Source of the DNA: JACOMS01 sp964352785 | GTDB taxonomy: Bacteria; Pseudomonadota; Alphaproteobacteria; Caulobacterales; Maricaulaceae | Assembly (NCBI GenBank): GCA_964352785.1 | Contig: CAYGTI010000008.1 | Location: 80,454-144,453 of the forward strand | Direction of reading: 5' to 3' | DNA length: 64,000 nucleotides | Part shown: positions 26,356-34,473 of the stretch, piece after piece | Position numbering within the stretch: position 1 is the stretch's first letter | Layout of the letters: every line of letters begins with the position of its first letter | The notes under the pieces: model-generated | Databases searched by the model: none | Told to the model about the DNA's origin: nothing | What the model saw: only the letters and a program-made list of their open reading frames with translations | Program-made: the position numbers and the translations under genes

Positions 26356-27558
26356 TTAGCCGTCAAAATCGTCCAGCGCTTGGGCCTCCTTGAAGCAAGC
26401 TTCGAGAATGCTGACCGCTTCGCGGACATGATCTTCGGTGATAATCAAAGGCGGCGCCATGCGCAGCACATTATCGCCTGCAGATCCGGCTAAAAGACCT
26501 TTAGCGAGCGCCATTTTTCGCACAGCAAGCACCGGTTTCTTAAGCTTCATGCCAACTAAAAGACCTTTGCCGCGCACATCGGCGACGACGTCCGGATAAC
26601 GATCTTTCAGGCCTTCAAATTGCTGCTTGAGGAAGTTACTGACTTTGACAACATGATCCAGAAAGCCCGGAGCCATGATCGCGTCAAAGGCGGCATTGCC
26701 AACGGCCATTGCCATGGGATTTCCGCCATAGGTGCTGCCGTGGGTGCCGGGCACCATAACCGAGGCGACCTCTTCAGACGCGATACACGCGCCGAGCGGG
26801 AAGCCGCCGCCAATGCCTTTGGCTGCCGCCAGAATATCCGGGTGACCGCCGTCGACCCATTGGTGCGCGAAAAGCTTTCCGGTTCGGCCCGCCCCGCATT
26901 GGACTTCGTCATAAATCAGGAGCGCGCCATGTTCGTCGCACATGTCCCTCAGGCCGCGCAAACATTGTTCGGGCAGGGGCCGCAAGCCGCCTTCGCCCTG
27001 CACGGGTTCCACAAGAACGGCGGCTGTTTTCTCGGACATATGCTCTTTGAGCGCCTCGTGATCGCCAAACTCAAGGTGGATAAATCCGGGGATATCCGGG
27101 CCAAAGCCTTTAAGATATTTGGGATTGCCGCCTGCATTGATTGTCCCGAACGTGCGTCCGTGAAACGCGCCAGTAAATGTAATGATCTCGTAGCGCTCCA
27201 CATCGCCTTTGTCATAATGATAACGGCGCGCCGTTTTCATCGCACATTCGACGGCCTCCGCGCCGGAGTTGGTAAAGAATACTTTCCCGGCCCAAGGCAG
27301 CTCTTCGCAATATTTATCAGCCAGCGTATATTGGCCTTGAATGCGAAACATGTTGGACAGGTGCCACAGCTTGTCGGCTTGGTCTTTGACGGCGGCGACC
27401 AAATCCGGATGGGCATGTCCCAAACCGTTGACCGCGATACCGGCGATGAAGTCGAGATATTTTTCATCGTCTTCTGTGTAGAGATAAACGCCTTCGCCGC
27501 GCACAAATTCCTGCGCGGGCGGCGCGTAACAATTGTAGAGGTGATCGCCTTTGGCCAT
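26356..27558 (-). CDS. argD: Acetylornithine aminotransferase
   Basis: ArgD is a PLP-dependent class III aminotransferase that makes N-acetylornithine in arginine synthesis and often serves lysine synthesis too. The 400-residue protein has the family N-terminus (FVRGEGVYLYTEDDEKYLDFIAGIAV), GAEAVECAMK, FHGRTFG, and the PLP lysine K247 in AAAKGIGGGFP. IYDEVQCGAGRTG precedes it as expected. AGGA is placed well ahead of the ATG. It follows the ABC-2 permease gene by nine bases on the same strand, so the two are likely cotranscribed although no functional link is obvious. No argF is adjacent. Confidence 0.94.
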   Translation of the reverse strand: MAKGDHLYNCYAPPAQEFVRGEGVYLYTEDDEKYLDFIAGIAVNGLGHAHPDLVAAVKDQADKLWHLSNMFRIQGQYTLADKYCEELPWAGKVFFTNSGAEAVECAMKTARRYHYDKGDVERYEIITFTGAFHGRTFGTINAGGNPKYLKGFGPDIPGFIHLEFGDHEALKEHMSEKTAAVLVEPVQGEGGLRPLPEQCLRGLRDMCDEHGALLIYDEVQCGAGRTGKLFAHQWVDGGHPDILAAAKGIGGGFPLGACIASEEVASVMVPGTHGSTYGGNPMAMAVGNAAFDAIMAPGFLDHVVKVSNFLKQQFEGLKDRYPDVVADVRGKGLLVGMKLKKPVLAVRKMALAKGLLAGSAGDNVLRMAPPLIITEDHVREAVSILEACFKEAQALDDFDG

Positions 27559-27567
27559 GATGTATCC

Positions 27568-28398
27568 TTATGCTTTGAGACGCCAACCTGATTTGAAGAC
27601 TTTCAAACAGGCGGCAAAGAGAATGAGATTAAGCACGGCGGTAAAAATTACGCCGTGAAGAATGTTACTGTCGGCCTCGCCAATGAAGCCGTAGCGAAAC
27701 CCGTCAATCAGGTAAAAGAGCGGATTGCCCAGCGAGATCGTCTGGAAGGTCTGGGGCAGGATGTCGATATGGTAAAACGTACCCGACAGAAAGCTGAGCG
27801 GCAGAATGACGAATTGGTTGACCACGGCAAGTTGGTCAAATTTCTCCGCCCAGATACCAGCCAGAATGCCGATCATGCCCATCAGAGTTGCGGCCGCAAA
27901 ACCAAAGTAAATGACCGCCCACCAATGAACGGGCCAAAGAATGGTAAACAAACACAAGCTGATCGCGGTGACAATAGCGACCAAAACGCCGCGCGTGACC
28001 GCCCCGCCAATATAGCCGAGCGTTAGCTCGACATGATTGAGCGGCGGCATCAACACATCAATGATCGAGCCCATCATTTTGCCGGTCATCAAAGATGAAG
28101 ACGAATTGGCCGATGAGTTATTCAAAATGCCGAGCATCACAAGTCCGGGCGCAAGGAAGGCGACAAAGGCCGGATCAGCGCCGCCGCGCACTTCGGCAAA
28201 CGCCAGAACAAAGACGGTCATATATAAAAGATTCGAGACCACAGGCGCGAGCAAAGTTTGCGGCCCAACGCGCAAGAATCGCCGCACTTCTTTGGTATAA
28301 AGTGTCCACAGCCCAAGCCTGTTCCATCTTCCAAATGTCCGTCCAGAAGGTAGAGCTTGCTGGGGGGATAGGGCCGGGTCTGTCGGTGTTTGCGTCAT
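27568..28398 (-). CDS. ABC-2 type transporter permease (YadH-like)
   Basis: A 276-residue inner-membrane permease with six membrane segments. It has the N-terminal helix EVRRFLRVGPQTLLAPVVSNLLY and the ABC-2 signature near the C-terminus (PLSFLSGTFYHIDILP; NPLFYLIDGFRYGF). It resembles YadH of E. coli, which normally pairs with the ATPase YadG; no ATPase gene is adjacent, so the partner must be encoded elsewhere or upstream outside this operon. The substrate is unknown. argD follows nine bases downstream. Confidence 0.88.
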   Translation of the reverse strand: MTQTPTDPALSPQQALPSGRTFGRWNRLGLWTLYTKEVRRFLRVGPQTLLAPVVSNLLYMTVFVLAFAEVRGGADPAFVAFLAPGLVMLGILNNSSANSSSSLMTGKMMGSIIDVLMPPLNHVELTLGYIGGAVTRGVLVAIVTAISLCLFTILWPVHWWAVIYFGFAAATLMGMIGILAGIWAEKFDQLAVVNQFVILPLSFLSGTFYHIDILPQTFQTISLGNPLFYLIDGFRYGFIGEADSNILHGVIFTAVLNLILFAACLKVFKSGWRLKA

Positions 28399-28537
28399 CA
28401 GGGTTCCATTATGCTATCAGAGCGGCGTATCACGGGTGTTTGTGCATACCAAGCCCGTGTTTAGGCTGTTTTGAGAAATAATTTGCCGCAATGGCGCGAC
28501 TTTCCTATCGGGATTTACGACACAACATATTGATTTC

Positions 28538-28546
28538 TGTGGATAA
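28538..28546 (-). promoter_or_regulatory. DnaA box upstream of gcrA
   Basis: TGTGGATAA is the exact complement of the consensus DnaA box TTATCCACA. It lies about 150 bases before the gcrA start in a 299-base intergenic region. DnaA is known to activate gcrA in Caulobacter, so a matching site here is informative; use by this organism is inferred. No GANTC site was noticed in the same region. Confidence 0.6.
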
Positions 28547-28697
28547 GAGAATTCTTTATCTTGTGGTTATGACGCTAATGTGTACGATATATTGTGTTGA
28601 AGGGCGCTGCGAGCAACATCTTGTCACAACATATAGTATGTATGCGATTGCGCCGAGAATTTTGCGATTATTCGCACAGAGATATAAGGGGATCCAC

Positions 28698-29210
28698 ATG
28701 GCTTGGACAGAAGACCGGGTAGACGTTTTGACGAAATTATGGGCGGAAGGTCTCAGTGCCAGCCAAATTGCCAAACAGCTTGGCGGCGTGACCCGTAATG
28801 CTGTTATAGGTAAAGTTCACCGTCTTGGCCTGTCCGGTCGGGCCAAGCCGTCCCGTCCTGTGGTACGCGTCGCGTCAAAGCAGGCCAAAGCCAAAGCGCG
28901 TGTGGCGAGTGTGCCGCGAGCGCCGAAAACGCCTGCCGTTGTCGAAGTCGCGCCTCCGCCTCCGCCGCCTATCGAGGCCAAGCCGCTACCAAATGGTGAG
29001 TATGCTACAATTCTGACAATCCGTGATCATATGTGTAAATGGCCGATAGGTGATCCGTCGGCGTCTGATTTCCGCTTTTGCGGCCGCCGCCATAAATCTG
29101 GCGAGCCTTATTGTGAAGCTCATTGCAGTGTTGCGTACCAGCCAAGCCGCCGGCGGGGTTCTAGCCCCAAAGCGTTGCCGTCACGTTCCGGTACGAAATA
29201 TATTCGCTAG
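28698..29210 (+). CDS. gcrA: Cell-cycle regulator GcrA
   Basis: GcrA binds RNA polymerase sigma-70 and CcrM-methylated GANTC promoters to activate cell-cycle genes; it is confined to alphaproteobacteria. The 170-residue protein starts with the invariant MAWTEDRVDVLTKLWAEG and continues through SASQIAKQLGG and RNAVIGKVHRLGLSGRA. A proline-rich linker follows. The C-terminal region has the conserved cysteines (DHMCKWPIGDP; FRFCGRRHKSGEPYCEAHC). The frame is open upstream to 28491, but AAGGGG ahead of ATG 28698 and the family N-terminus fix the start. It is convergent with phoB. Confidence 0.96.
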   Translation: MAWTEDRVDVLTKLWAEGLSASQIAKQLGGVTRNAVIGKVHRLGLSGRAKPSRPVVRVASKQAKAKARVASVPRAPKTPAVVEVAPPPPPPIEAKPLPNGEYATILTIRDHMCKWPIGDPSASDFRFCGRRHKSGEPYCEAHCSVAYQPSRRRGSSPKALPSRSGTKYIR

Positions 29211-29233
29211 ATTTGAAAGAGCCTTTCGCCGGT

Positions 29234-29926
29234 TTAGTCCGGCGTGGGCTCAAAGGCGTATCCCGCTGAACGGACTGTCCTGATCGGGTCTTTGGTTCCG
29301 GCCTTATTAAGCGCTTTGCGCAGCCGCCCAATATGTACATCGACTGTGCGCGCTTCGACATAGATGTCGCGGCCCCAGACCGAATCAAGTAATTGCTCAC
29401 GTGAGAACACCCGTCCAGGGTAACGCATGAAATGATCGAGCAGCCTGAACTCGGTTGGTCCGAGGTGGATCTCTTTATCGCCGCGCTTGACTCGGAAAGC
29501 TTTGACATCAACTTCGATGTCGCCGTGGCGCACAATATCATCCAGCAAACCTGGCTTGGCGCGCCTGAGCAGCGCGCGGACGCGGGCGAGAAGTTCCGGC
29601 GTTGAAAACGGTTTAACCACATAATCATCCGCGCCGTAATCTAGGCCTGTAATGCGGTCGGTTTCGTCGCCGCGCGCCGTCAGCATAATGATTGGAGTTG
29701 TGCGGGTTTCCGCCCGGTGGCGTAATCTGCGGCACACTTCAACACCCGAGAGCTTGGGCATCATCCAGTCCAGTAAAATCACATCTGGCGTACGCTCCGC
29801 CGCAAGCAACATCGCCTCGTCGCCGTCTTTGGCTATGCAGACATCATAGCCCTCCTTTTTGAAATTATATTCGAGCAGAGTCGCGAGCGCTTCTTCGTCT
29901 TCGGCGATCAATATATAGGGTATCAT
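29234..29926 (-). CDS. phoB: Phosphate-type response regulator PhoB
   Basis: A 230-residue OmpR/PhoB response regulator. The receiver domain has the acidic pocket (IAEDEEA), the phosphorylation site Asp53 (LLDWMMP) and the conserved Lys in DDYVVKPFS. The winged-helix domain ends in TVDVHIGRLRKALNKAG and VRSAGYAFE. Pairing with the PhoR-like kinase upstream makes PhoB the best name, and the receiver-to-wing spacing fits; control of phosphate genes is inferred. No pst genes or phoU are in the window. Confidence 0.9.
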   Translation of the reverse strand: MIPYILIAEDEEALATLLEYNFKKEGYDVCIAKDGDEAMLLAAERTPDVILLDWMMPKLSGVEVCRRLRHRAETRTTPIIMLTARGDETDRITGLDYGADDYVVKPFSTPELLARVRALLRRAKPGLLDDIVRHGDIEVDVKAFRVKRGDKEIHLGPTEFRLLDHFMRYPGRVFSREQLLDSVWGRDIYVEARTVDVHIGRLRKALNKAGTKDPIRTVRSAGYAFEPTPD

Positions 29927-30066
29927 GGATGAAGCCTGATCAAAGGACGAGATGTCGTTATACGGATGTCCATTATGTTAAACCTGCCTACGTTGCGCTT
30001 GGTTTTTTATATGGCGCATAATACACAGTTTTATGACAATCAAAAATTTTCAGCGCTGGCAAGGTT

Positions 30067-31386
30067 TCAAATCTTTGGCGGCGTTGGTAGCAGAATTGAA
30101 AATTTTGTGCCGACATCTTTCGCGCTCTCGACAAACAGTCCGCCGCGGTGCCGCAATGTAATATGTTTCACAATTGCAAGACCCAGACCGGTTCCGCGTT
30201 TCACCGCCGCGTCTTGGTCTGTGACTTTATAAAACCGTTCGCCCAACCTAGGGAGGTGTTCGCGGTCAAACCCCGGGCCATGATCGCGGATACGCAGGAC
30301 AGCAAAGGCAGAACCCGGATAGCTGGGCACAACGATCCGGCGTTTGTGAGCGACGCCAAACTCGGGGTCTTCTTTGAAAACCTCCCCGGGCTCCCAATCC
30401 GGTAACATGTTCAGCGTTAGGTTCACTGTACTATTTGCCGGGGCAAATTTAACGGCGTTATCAAGCAGGTTGAGCACAAGCTGTACTAACTCGTCTTGGA
30501 CGCCGATGACGGGCGCATTTTTCGGGCCTTGATACTTAATCGTGACGCCGCGACTTTTCGCAATGGGTTCTACCGATTCGATAGCCGCGCGGGTCGCAAG
30601 AAAAAAGTCAGCGGTTTCTTTGGGGGCGTGATGCTCTATCAGTTCAATACGCCGCAAGGATAAGAGATCAGCGATTAGCCGCTGCATACGCTCGGCTTGC
30701 TGTTGCATAATGACCAAAAAGGCCTCTTGGGCCTCTGGGTCGTCTTTGGCATGTCCACGCAGGGTTTCGATATATCCTAGCAGAGAGGCGACGGGTGTTT
30801 TAAGCTCGTGTGAGGCGTTCGCCAAAAAATCCGCGCGCATTCTGTTCGAGCGGACAAGGTCGGTGATGTCGTAAAAAACGATAATTGCGCGGTGAACAGG
30901 ATGTGAGCGGTGCTCCGAGATCATGCTGGAGCCCATAACGCGGATGTGACGCTCAACCGGGCGGTCGATTTGGAAGGTGACAGGCGCAGGATGTCCGCCG
31001 CCGAGTGTATCGGTTGCGAGGGCGCGAACCTCCAAATTTTGGATAATATTAGGCAGTGTTGTTCCCACATTATGTTTGGGAAACATCGTCTTGGCCGCTG
31101 TGTTGGCGTAAAGGATGCGCTGGTGATGGTTGATAATAATGATGCCTTCGGCAAAGCCTTCGGCTAATTTGGCTTGCTCTTGTAAGGAGAGATCAGGCGC
31201 ATCTTCGGAAATACTGTTTTCGCGGGACTTTTGGTATGATAAATAAACGTAAATTGGGATACAGAATGCAAAAATAGCCGCTAGGGTCGACAGCAATGCA
31301 ATATTGCTCGTCAGCGCTAATATGATAATCGCTCCTGATCCGATGAGGCAGATCACGATCATATCTCGCGCTAAAAATCGCCGCAT
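30067..31386 (-). CDS. phoR: Phosphate regulon sensor kinase PhoR-like
   Basis: A 439-residue membrane histidine kinase. Two hydrophobic helices lie near the N-terminus (MIVICLIGSGAIIILALT; LLSTLAAIFAFCIPIYVYL), then a PAS-like domain (IIINHHQRILYANTAAKTMF). The dimerisation box follows, with His193 in ASHELKTPVASL, then ATP-binding motifs (LLDNAVKFAP; RDHGPGFDREHLPRLGERFY; GTGLGLAIVKHI). Two ATGs lie upstream in frame; GGAGG before ATG 31386 decides the start. The gene is upstream of phoB by 140 bases, without a clear promoter in between. The layout matches PhoR. Confidence 0.88.
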   Translation of the reverse strand: MRRFLARDMIVICLIGSGAIIILALTSNIALLSTLAAIFAFCIPIYVYLSYQKSRENSISEDAPDLSLQEQAKLAEGFAEGIIIINHHQRILYANTAAKTMFPKHNVGTTLPNIIQNLEVRALATDTLGGGHPAPVTFQIDRPVERHIRVMGSSMISEHRSHPVHRAIIVFYDITDLVRSNRMRADFLANASHELKTPVASLLGYIETLRGHAKDDPEAQEAFLVIMQQQAERMQRLIADLLSLRRIELIEHHAPKETADFFLATRAAIESVEPIAKSRGVTIKYQGPKNAPVIGVQDELVQLVLNLLDNAVKFAPANSTVNLTLNMLPDWEPGEVFKEDPEFGVAHKRRIVVPSYPGSAFAVLRIRDHGPGFDREHLPRLGERFYKVTDQDAAVKRGTGLGLAIVKHITLRHRGGLFVESAKDVGTKFSILLPTPPKI

Positions 31387-31616
31387 GTTAAGCCTCCGCA
31401 TCCGGAGCATTCATATGAGGCACATATAGAGAACTTGCAAGGGTTTCCTCTCTGCCAGGCGCTGCGATAAACTTTGCGTTATCAGCTTAACTTGTCCACA
31501 GGTTAATGTGTTATGTTTATCACAATTTGAAATAATTTCTACAATATTATTGTTTTTCGATAAATAATAATTGACTTTCGCTATTTTCTTTCTAAAAAAC
31601 CTATATGGAGAGATGT
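31387..31616. other. Divergent promoter region of phoR and the RND operon
   Basis: These 230 bases are AT-rich toward the RND side. TTGACT at 31571-31576 is a possible -35 element for the efflux operon, though no good -10 stands at the ideal spacing. TTGTCCACA near 31490 is one mismatch from a DnaA box. No Pho box or clear operator was found. Confidence 0.3.
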
Positions 31617-33026
31617 ATGCGATTTACACTTTTGATAACTGTCAGCCTCGTTGCTTTGGGCGGCTGTAAGACACTTGATGTTCGAAAGAATGCTACGCCT
31701 GTTGTGGCCGAAGTCCCCGCCCCGCCGCAAGCAAAATGGGTAGCTGCTGCGCCAGAGGATTTACCGGCTACGGATTGGGTGGGAACTTTTAATAGTAATG
31801 TGTTGCCCGCACTCGTAAGCGAAGCTTTGTCCGCCAACACAACGATAAAAGTTGCTGAAGCCCGGTTTGATGCCGCTGTTGCGCGAGCCAATATTGCGGA
31901 TGCCAACAAATTGCCAACAGTCACAGCCAATGTAAGAGGCTCTCGCACTGTTGCGTCAAATAACGGTTTGCCGGACTTTACCAATCTGAGTTTGGCGCTC
32001 AATGCAAGTTGGGAGCCTGATCTTTGGGGCCGTATTCGTGACAATGCAAATTCCAGCGCGTTTGATGCGACAGCTTTGCAAGCGGATTATGCGGCGGCTA
32101 AGCTTTCAGTGGCGGGACAAGTTGCGCAAACATGGTTTGATTTGATAGAAGCGGGTTTGCTCTCTGAGTTATCCGTCCGCGAAGTTGAAACACAAGAGCG
32201 CGCTTTGCGCCTGACGACGCGCCGTTTCGAAGGGGGCGTTACAGGCTCCAGTGATGTCCGGCTTGCGCGCTCGTCCTTGGCCAGCGCCGAAGCGCTTCAG
32301 GCCACCCGCGCGCAGCGCGAGTCGGCTTTGGCTCGAAACCTCGAAGTTTTGCTTCGGCGTTACCCATCGGAAGCTATACTAGCGAACAAAGATTTGCCAG
32401 ACCTGCCGCCTTTGAAGGGTACTAATACACCTGAAGATATGCTCCGCCGCCGGCCAGATGTGCTTGCGGCCGAACACCGTATGCGCTCGGCTGGATTACA
32501 AGTTGATGTCGCGCGCAAAGCGTTGCTGCCAAGTTTGACTCTGAATGGAGATATAACGTCTGGAGATTCAAAATTTCTCAAAATTTTTGATGCGAACTCA
32601 CTTGGTGAGTCGATTTCGGCCAGTATCGTGCAGCCTATATTTAATGCGGGCCGCCTTAAAGCAGATGTTGAGCAGCAAAAGGCTGTTTTGCGACAACAAC
32701 TTGAGTCTTATGCTGGCACAGCCCTAAATGCTTATCTTGAGGTCGAAAATGCACTTGATGCTGAAAACCGCTTGGAACAGCGTGAAGTGGCGTTACGGGT
32801 TTCGCTTGAAGAGGCGGTGCAAGCTGAAGATAGGCTCTCCTTAAGGTATAGTGAGGGCCTTGCAACAATTCTACAGTTGCTTGATGCGCAATCTCGGCGT
32901 ATCTCCGCGGAAAGCCAGTTGATTAGCGCGAGAAAAGAACGGCTTGCGAACCGGGTGCGGTTGCATGTGGCGCTCGGCGGCGGACTTGAAACACAAGAGG
33001 TTATTCAAGTGGCCTCAAGAGGATAG
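31617..33026 (+). CDS. RND efflux outer-membrane lipoprotein (NodT/OprM type)
   Basis: A 469-residue TolC-like outer-membrane channel of the NodT/OprM group. The signal peptide ends in a lipobox (SLVALGGC, cysteine about residue 16). Two OEP repeats follow, with alternating helical segments (ALSANTTIKVAEARFDAAVARAN; LRRRPDVLAAEHRMRSAGLQVDVARKALLPSLTL). GGAG before ATG 31617 is a better site than that for ATG 31605. It heads a three-gene efflux operon, with four bases to the adaptor gene. The full pump probably exports drugs or other toxic compounds across both membranes; the substrate is unknown. Confidence 0.93.
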   Translation: MRFTLLITVSLVALGGCKTLDVRKNATPVVAEVPAPPQAKWVAAAPEDLPATDWVGTFNSNVLPALVSEALSANTTIKVAEARFDAAVARANIADANKLPTVTANVRGSRTVASNNGLPDFTNLSLALNASWEPDLWGRIRDNANSSAFDATALQADYAAAKLSVAGQVAQTWFDLIEAGLLSELSVREVETQERALRLTTRRFEGGVTGSSDVRLARSSLASAEALQATRAQRESALARNLEVLLRRYPSEAILANKDLPDLPPLKGTNTPEDMLRRRPDVLAAEHRMRSAGLQVDVARKALLPSLTLNGDITSGDSKFLKIFDANSLGESISASIVQPIFNAGRLKADVEQQKAVLRQQLESYAGTALNAYLEVENALDAENRLEQREVALRVSLEEAVQAEDRLSLRYSEGLATILQLLDAQSRRISAESQLISARKERLANRVRLHVALGGGLETQEVIQVASRG

Positions 33027-33030
33027 ATAA

Positions 33031-34455
33031 ATGGCGACGACAATTGGACTTTCTGGTGAACCGGAAAATAAAAAAGGTTGGCTGCGTAAGCTTTTAATTA
33101 TTCTTGTGCCCATTGCTGTGGTTGTGGTTTTTGTTGCAGCGACAGTTATTATTATTGCGCTCAATAAAAAACCGGAAGAAAAACGGCGGCCTTTTAACCC
33201 GTTGGCGGTGCTTGCTGAAGTTGCGGTCATGGACAATATCCAACTTGTGGTCAATACTCAGGGCGAAGCCCGTCCCCGCACTGAAATCGACCTCGTGCCC
33301 GAAGTCGGCGGCAAGGTCATTTCTGTGTCGCCAAAATTTATTGAAGGCGGAATTTTTAACAAAGGCGACGTGCTTTACCAAATAGACACGCGCGATTACC
33401 GCGTGGCTGTGGTGCGCGCCGAGGCCGGAGTGGCCCGGGCGGAGCAGGTTTTGATCCGTGAACAGGCCGAGGCTGAAGTTGCAAGACGTGACTGGGAAGA
33501 TTTAGGCGAGGGAGCCCCGTCCGATTTAACCTTGCGTAAACCGCAGATGGCAGAAGCGAAAGCTAGTTTGCAGTCAGCGCAAGCGGATCTCGATAATGCT
33601 AAAATTCAGCTCTCGCGGACATCCGTTCGCGCGCCGTTTAATGGCCGGGTTCGTACAAAGACATCAGACCTGGGTCAGTTCGTATCCCCGGGCTCGCGTT
33701 TGGGACGCATATTTTCAACTGATATTGTCGAAGTCAGGTTCCCGCTTACGGATAATGATTTGGCAAAAGTCGATCTGCCGATTGCCTATGTCGCCAAGGA
33801 TAGGGCCTCCGCACCAGATGTGACGCTTAGTATCGTTATTGGCGGGCAGAAACAAGTTTGGTCGGGTAAAATTATGCGGACAGACAGTGTCTACGATACG
33901 CAGACCCGGGCTTTATTTGCAATTGCCGAAGTGTTTGATCCTTACGGTTCAGGTGCGTCCCAGAATGGTGTACCTTTAGCCCCCGGCCTGTTTTTGGACG
34001 TCGAAGTTAAGGGTAAAAAATTCGATAACATTATCGTTCTGTCCCGTGACGGGTTGCGCCCTGAGAATAAAGTTTTTGTGGCACAAGAAGATGGAAGTGC
34101 CGTAGTGAGAAAGCCCTCGGTGCTTGATACAAATGCCGAGCATGCTTATTTGAACAGCGGCGTTACGGCGGGCGAGTATGTGATCCTATCACCTGTCGAA
34201 GAGTCGCGCCTTGTAGGGCCGCTCAAAGTTCTCGATATTAACGATACATCCAAAGTCTTTATTGACCCGCCCAAGCCTCAATGGATGATTGAGAAAGAAA
34301 AACGTGAGGATGCCGAGAAGGCTGAGCGTAATAATAAAAAGAAGAAAAGTAAAAAGACAGACGAAGATGAAGACGCAGATGACGAGGAATCTTCTAACAC
34401 AGCCTCCAAGGATGACAGTGGAAGCACCGCATCCACGAATGGAGACAAGCCCTAA
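33031..34455 (+). CDS. RND efflux periplasmic adaptor (membrane fusion protein)
   Basis: A 474-residue HlyD/AcrA-type adaptor. An N-terminal membrane anchor (LLIILVPIAVVVVFVAATVIIIAL) is followed by barrel-sandwich halves (EVGGKVISVSPKFIEGGIFNKGDVLYQID; SRTSVRAPFNGRVRTK), a helical hairpin between them, and a beta-barrel region (DIVEVRFPLTDNDLAKV). The last roughly 55 residues (about 419-474) are unusual: a run of K, E and D (for example NNKKKKSKKTDEDEDADDEE), then S, T and N. That charged tail is not a normal part of these adaptors and should lie in the periplasm. The RND gene starts 18 bases downstream. Confidence 0.92.
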   Translation: MATTIGLSGEPENKKGWLRKLLIILVPIAVVVVFVAATVIIIALNKKPEEKRRPFNPLAVLAEVAVMDNIQLVVNTQGEARPRTEIDLVPEVGGKVISVSPKFIEGGIFNKGDVLYQIDTRDYRVAVVRAEAGVARAEQVLIREQAEAEVARRDWEDLGEGAPSDLTLRKPQMAEAKASLQSAQADLDNAKIQLSRTSVRAPFNGRVRTKTSDLGQFVSPGSRLGRIFSTDIVEVRFPLTDNDLAKVDLPIAYVAKDRASAPDVTLSIVIGGQKQVWSGKIMRTDSVYDTQTRALFAIAEVFDPYGSGASQNGVPLAPGLFLDVEVKGKKFDNIIVLSRDGLRPENKVFVAQEDGSAVVRKPSVLDTNAEHAYLNSGVTAGEYVILSPVEESRLVGPLKVLDINDTSKVFIDPPKPQWMIEKEKREDAEKAERNNKKKKSKKTDEDEDADDEESSNTASKDDSGSTASTNGDKP

Positions 34456-34473
34456 AACGGTCAGGATAAACTT

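Noticed and set aside
26620..27591. 323-codon plus-strand frame opposite argD
   Set aside because: It lies antisense to a conserved enzyme and has no family features; a codon-bias shadow.
28491..28697. Upstream in-frame extension of gcrA by 69 codons
   Set aside because: The family N-terminus begins at ATG 28698 with a good SD, and the upstream part resembles intergenic DNA with a DnaA box.
31480..31500. Paired TTAA around a TTGTCCACA near the phoR/RND region
   Set aside because: The TTAA spacing is twelve bases and the DnaA-like core has a mismatch; too weak to call.
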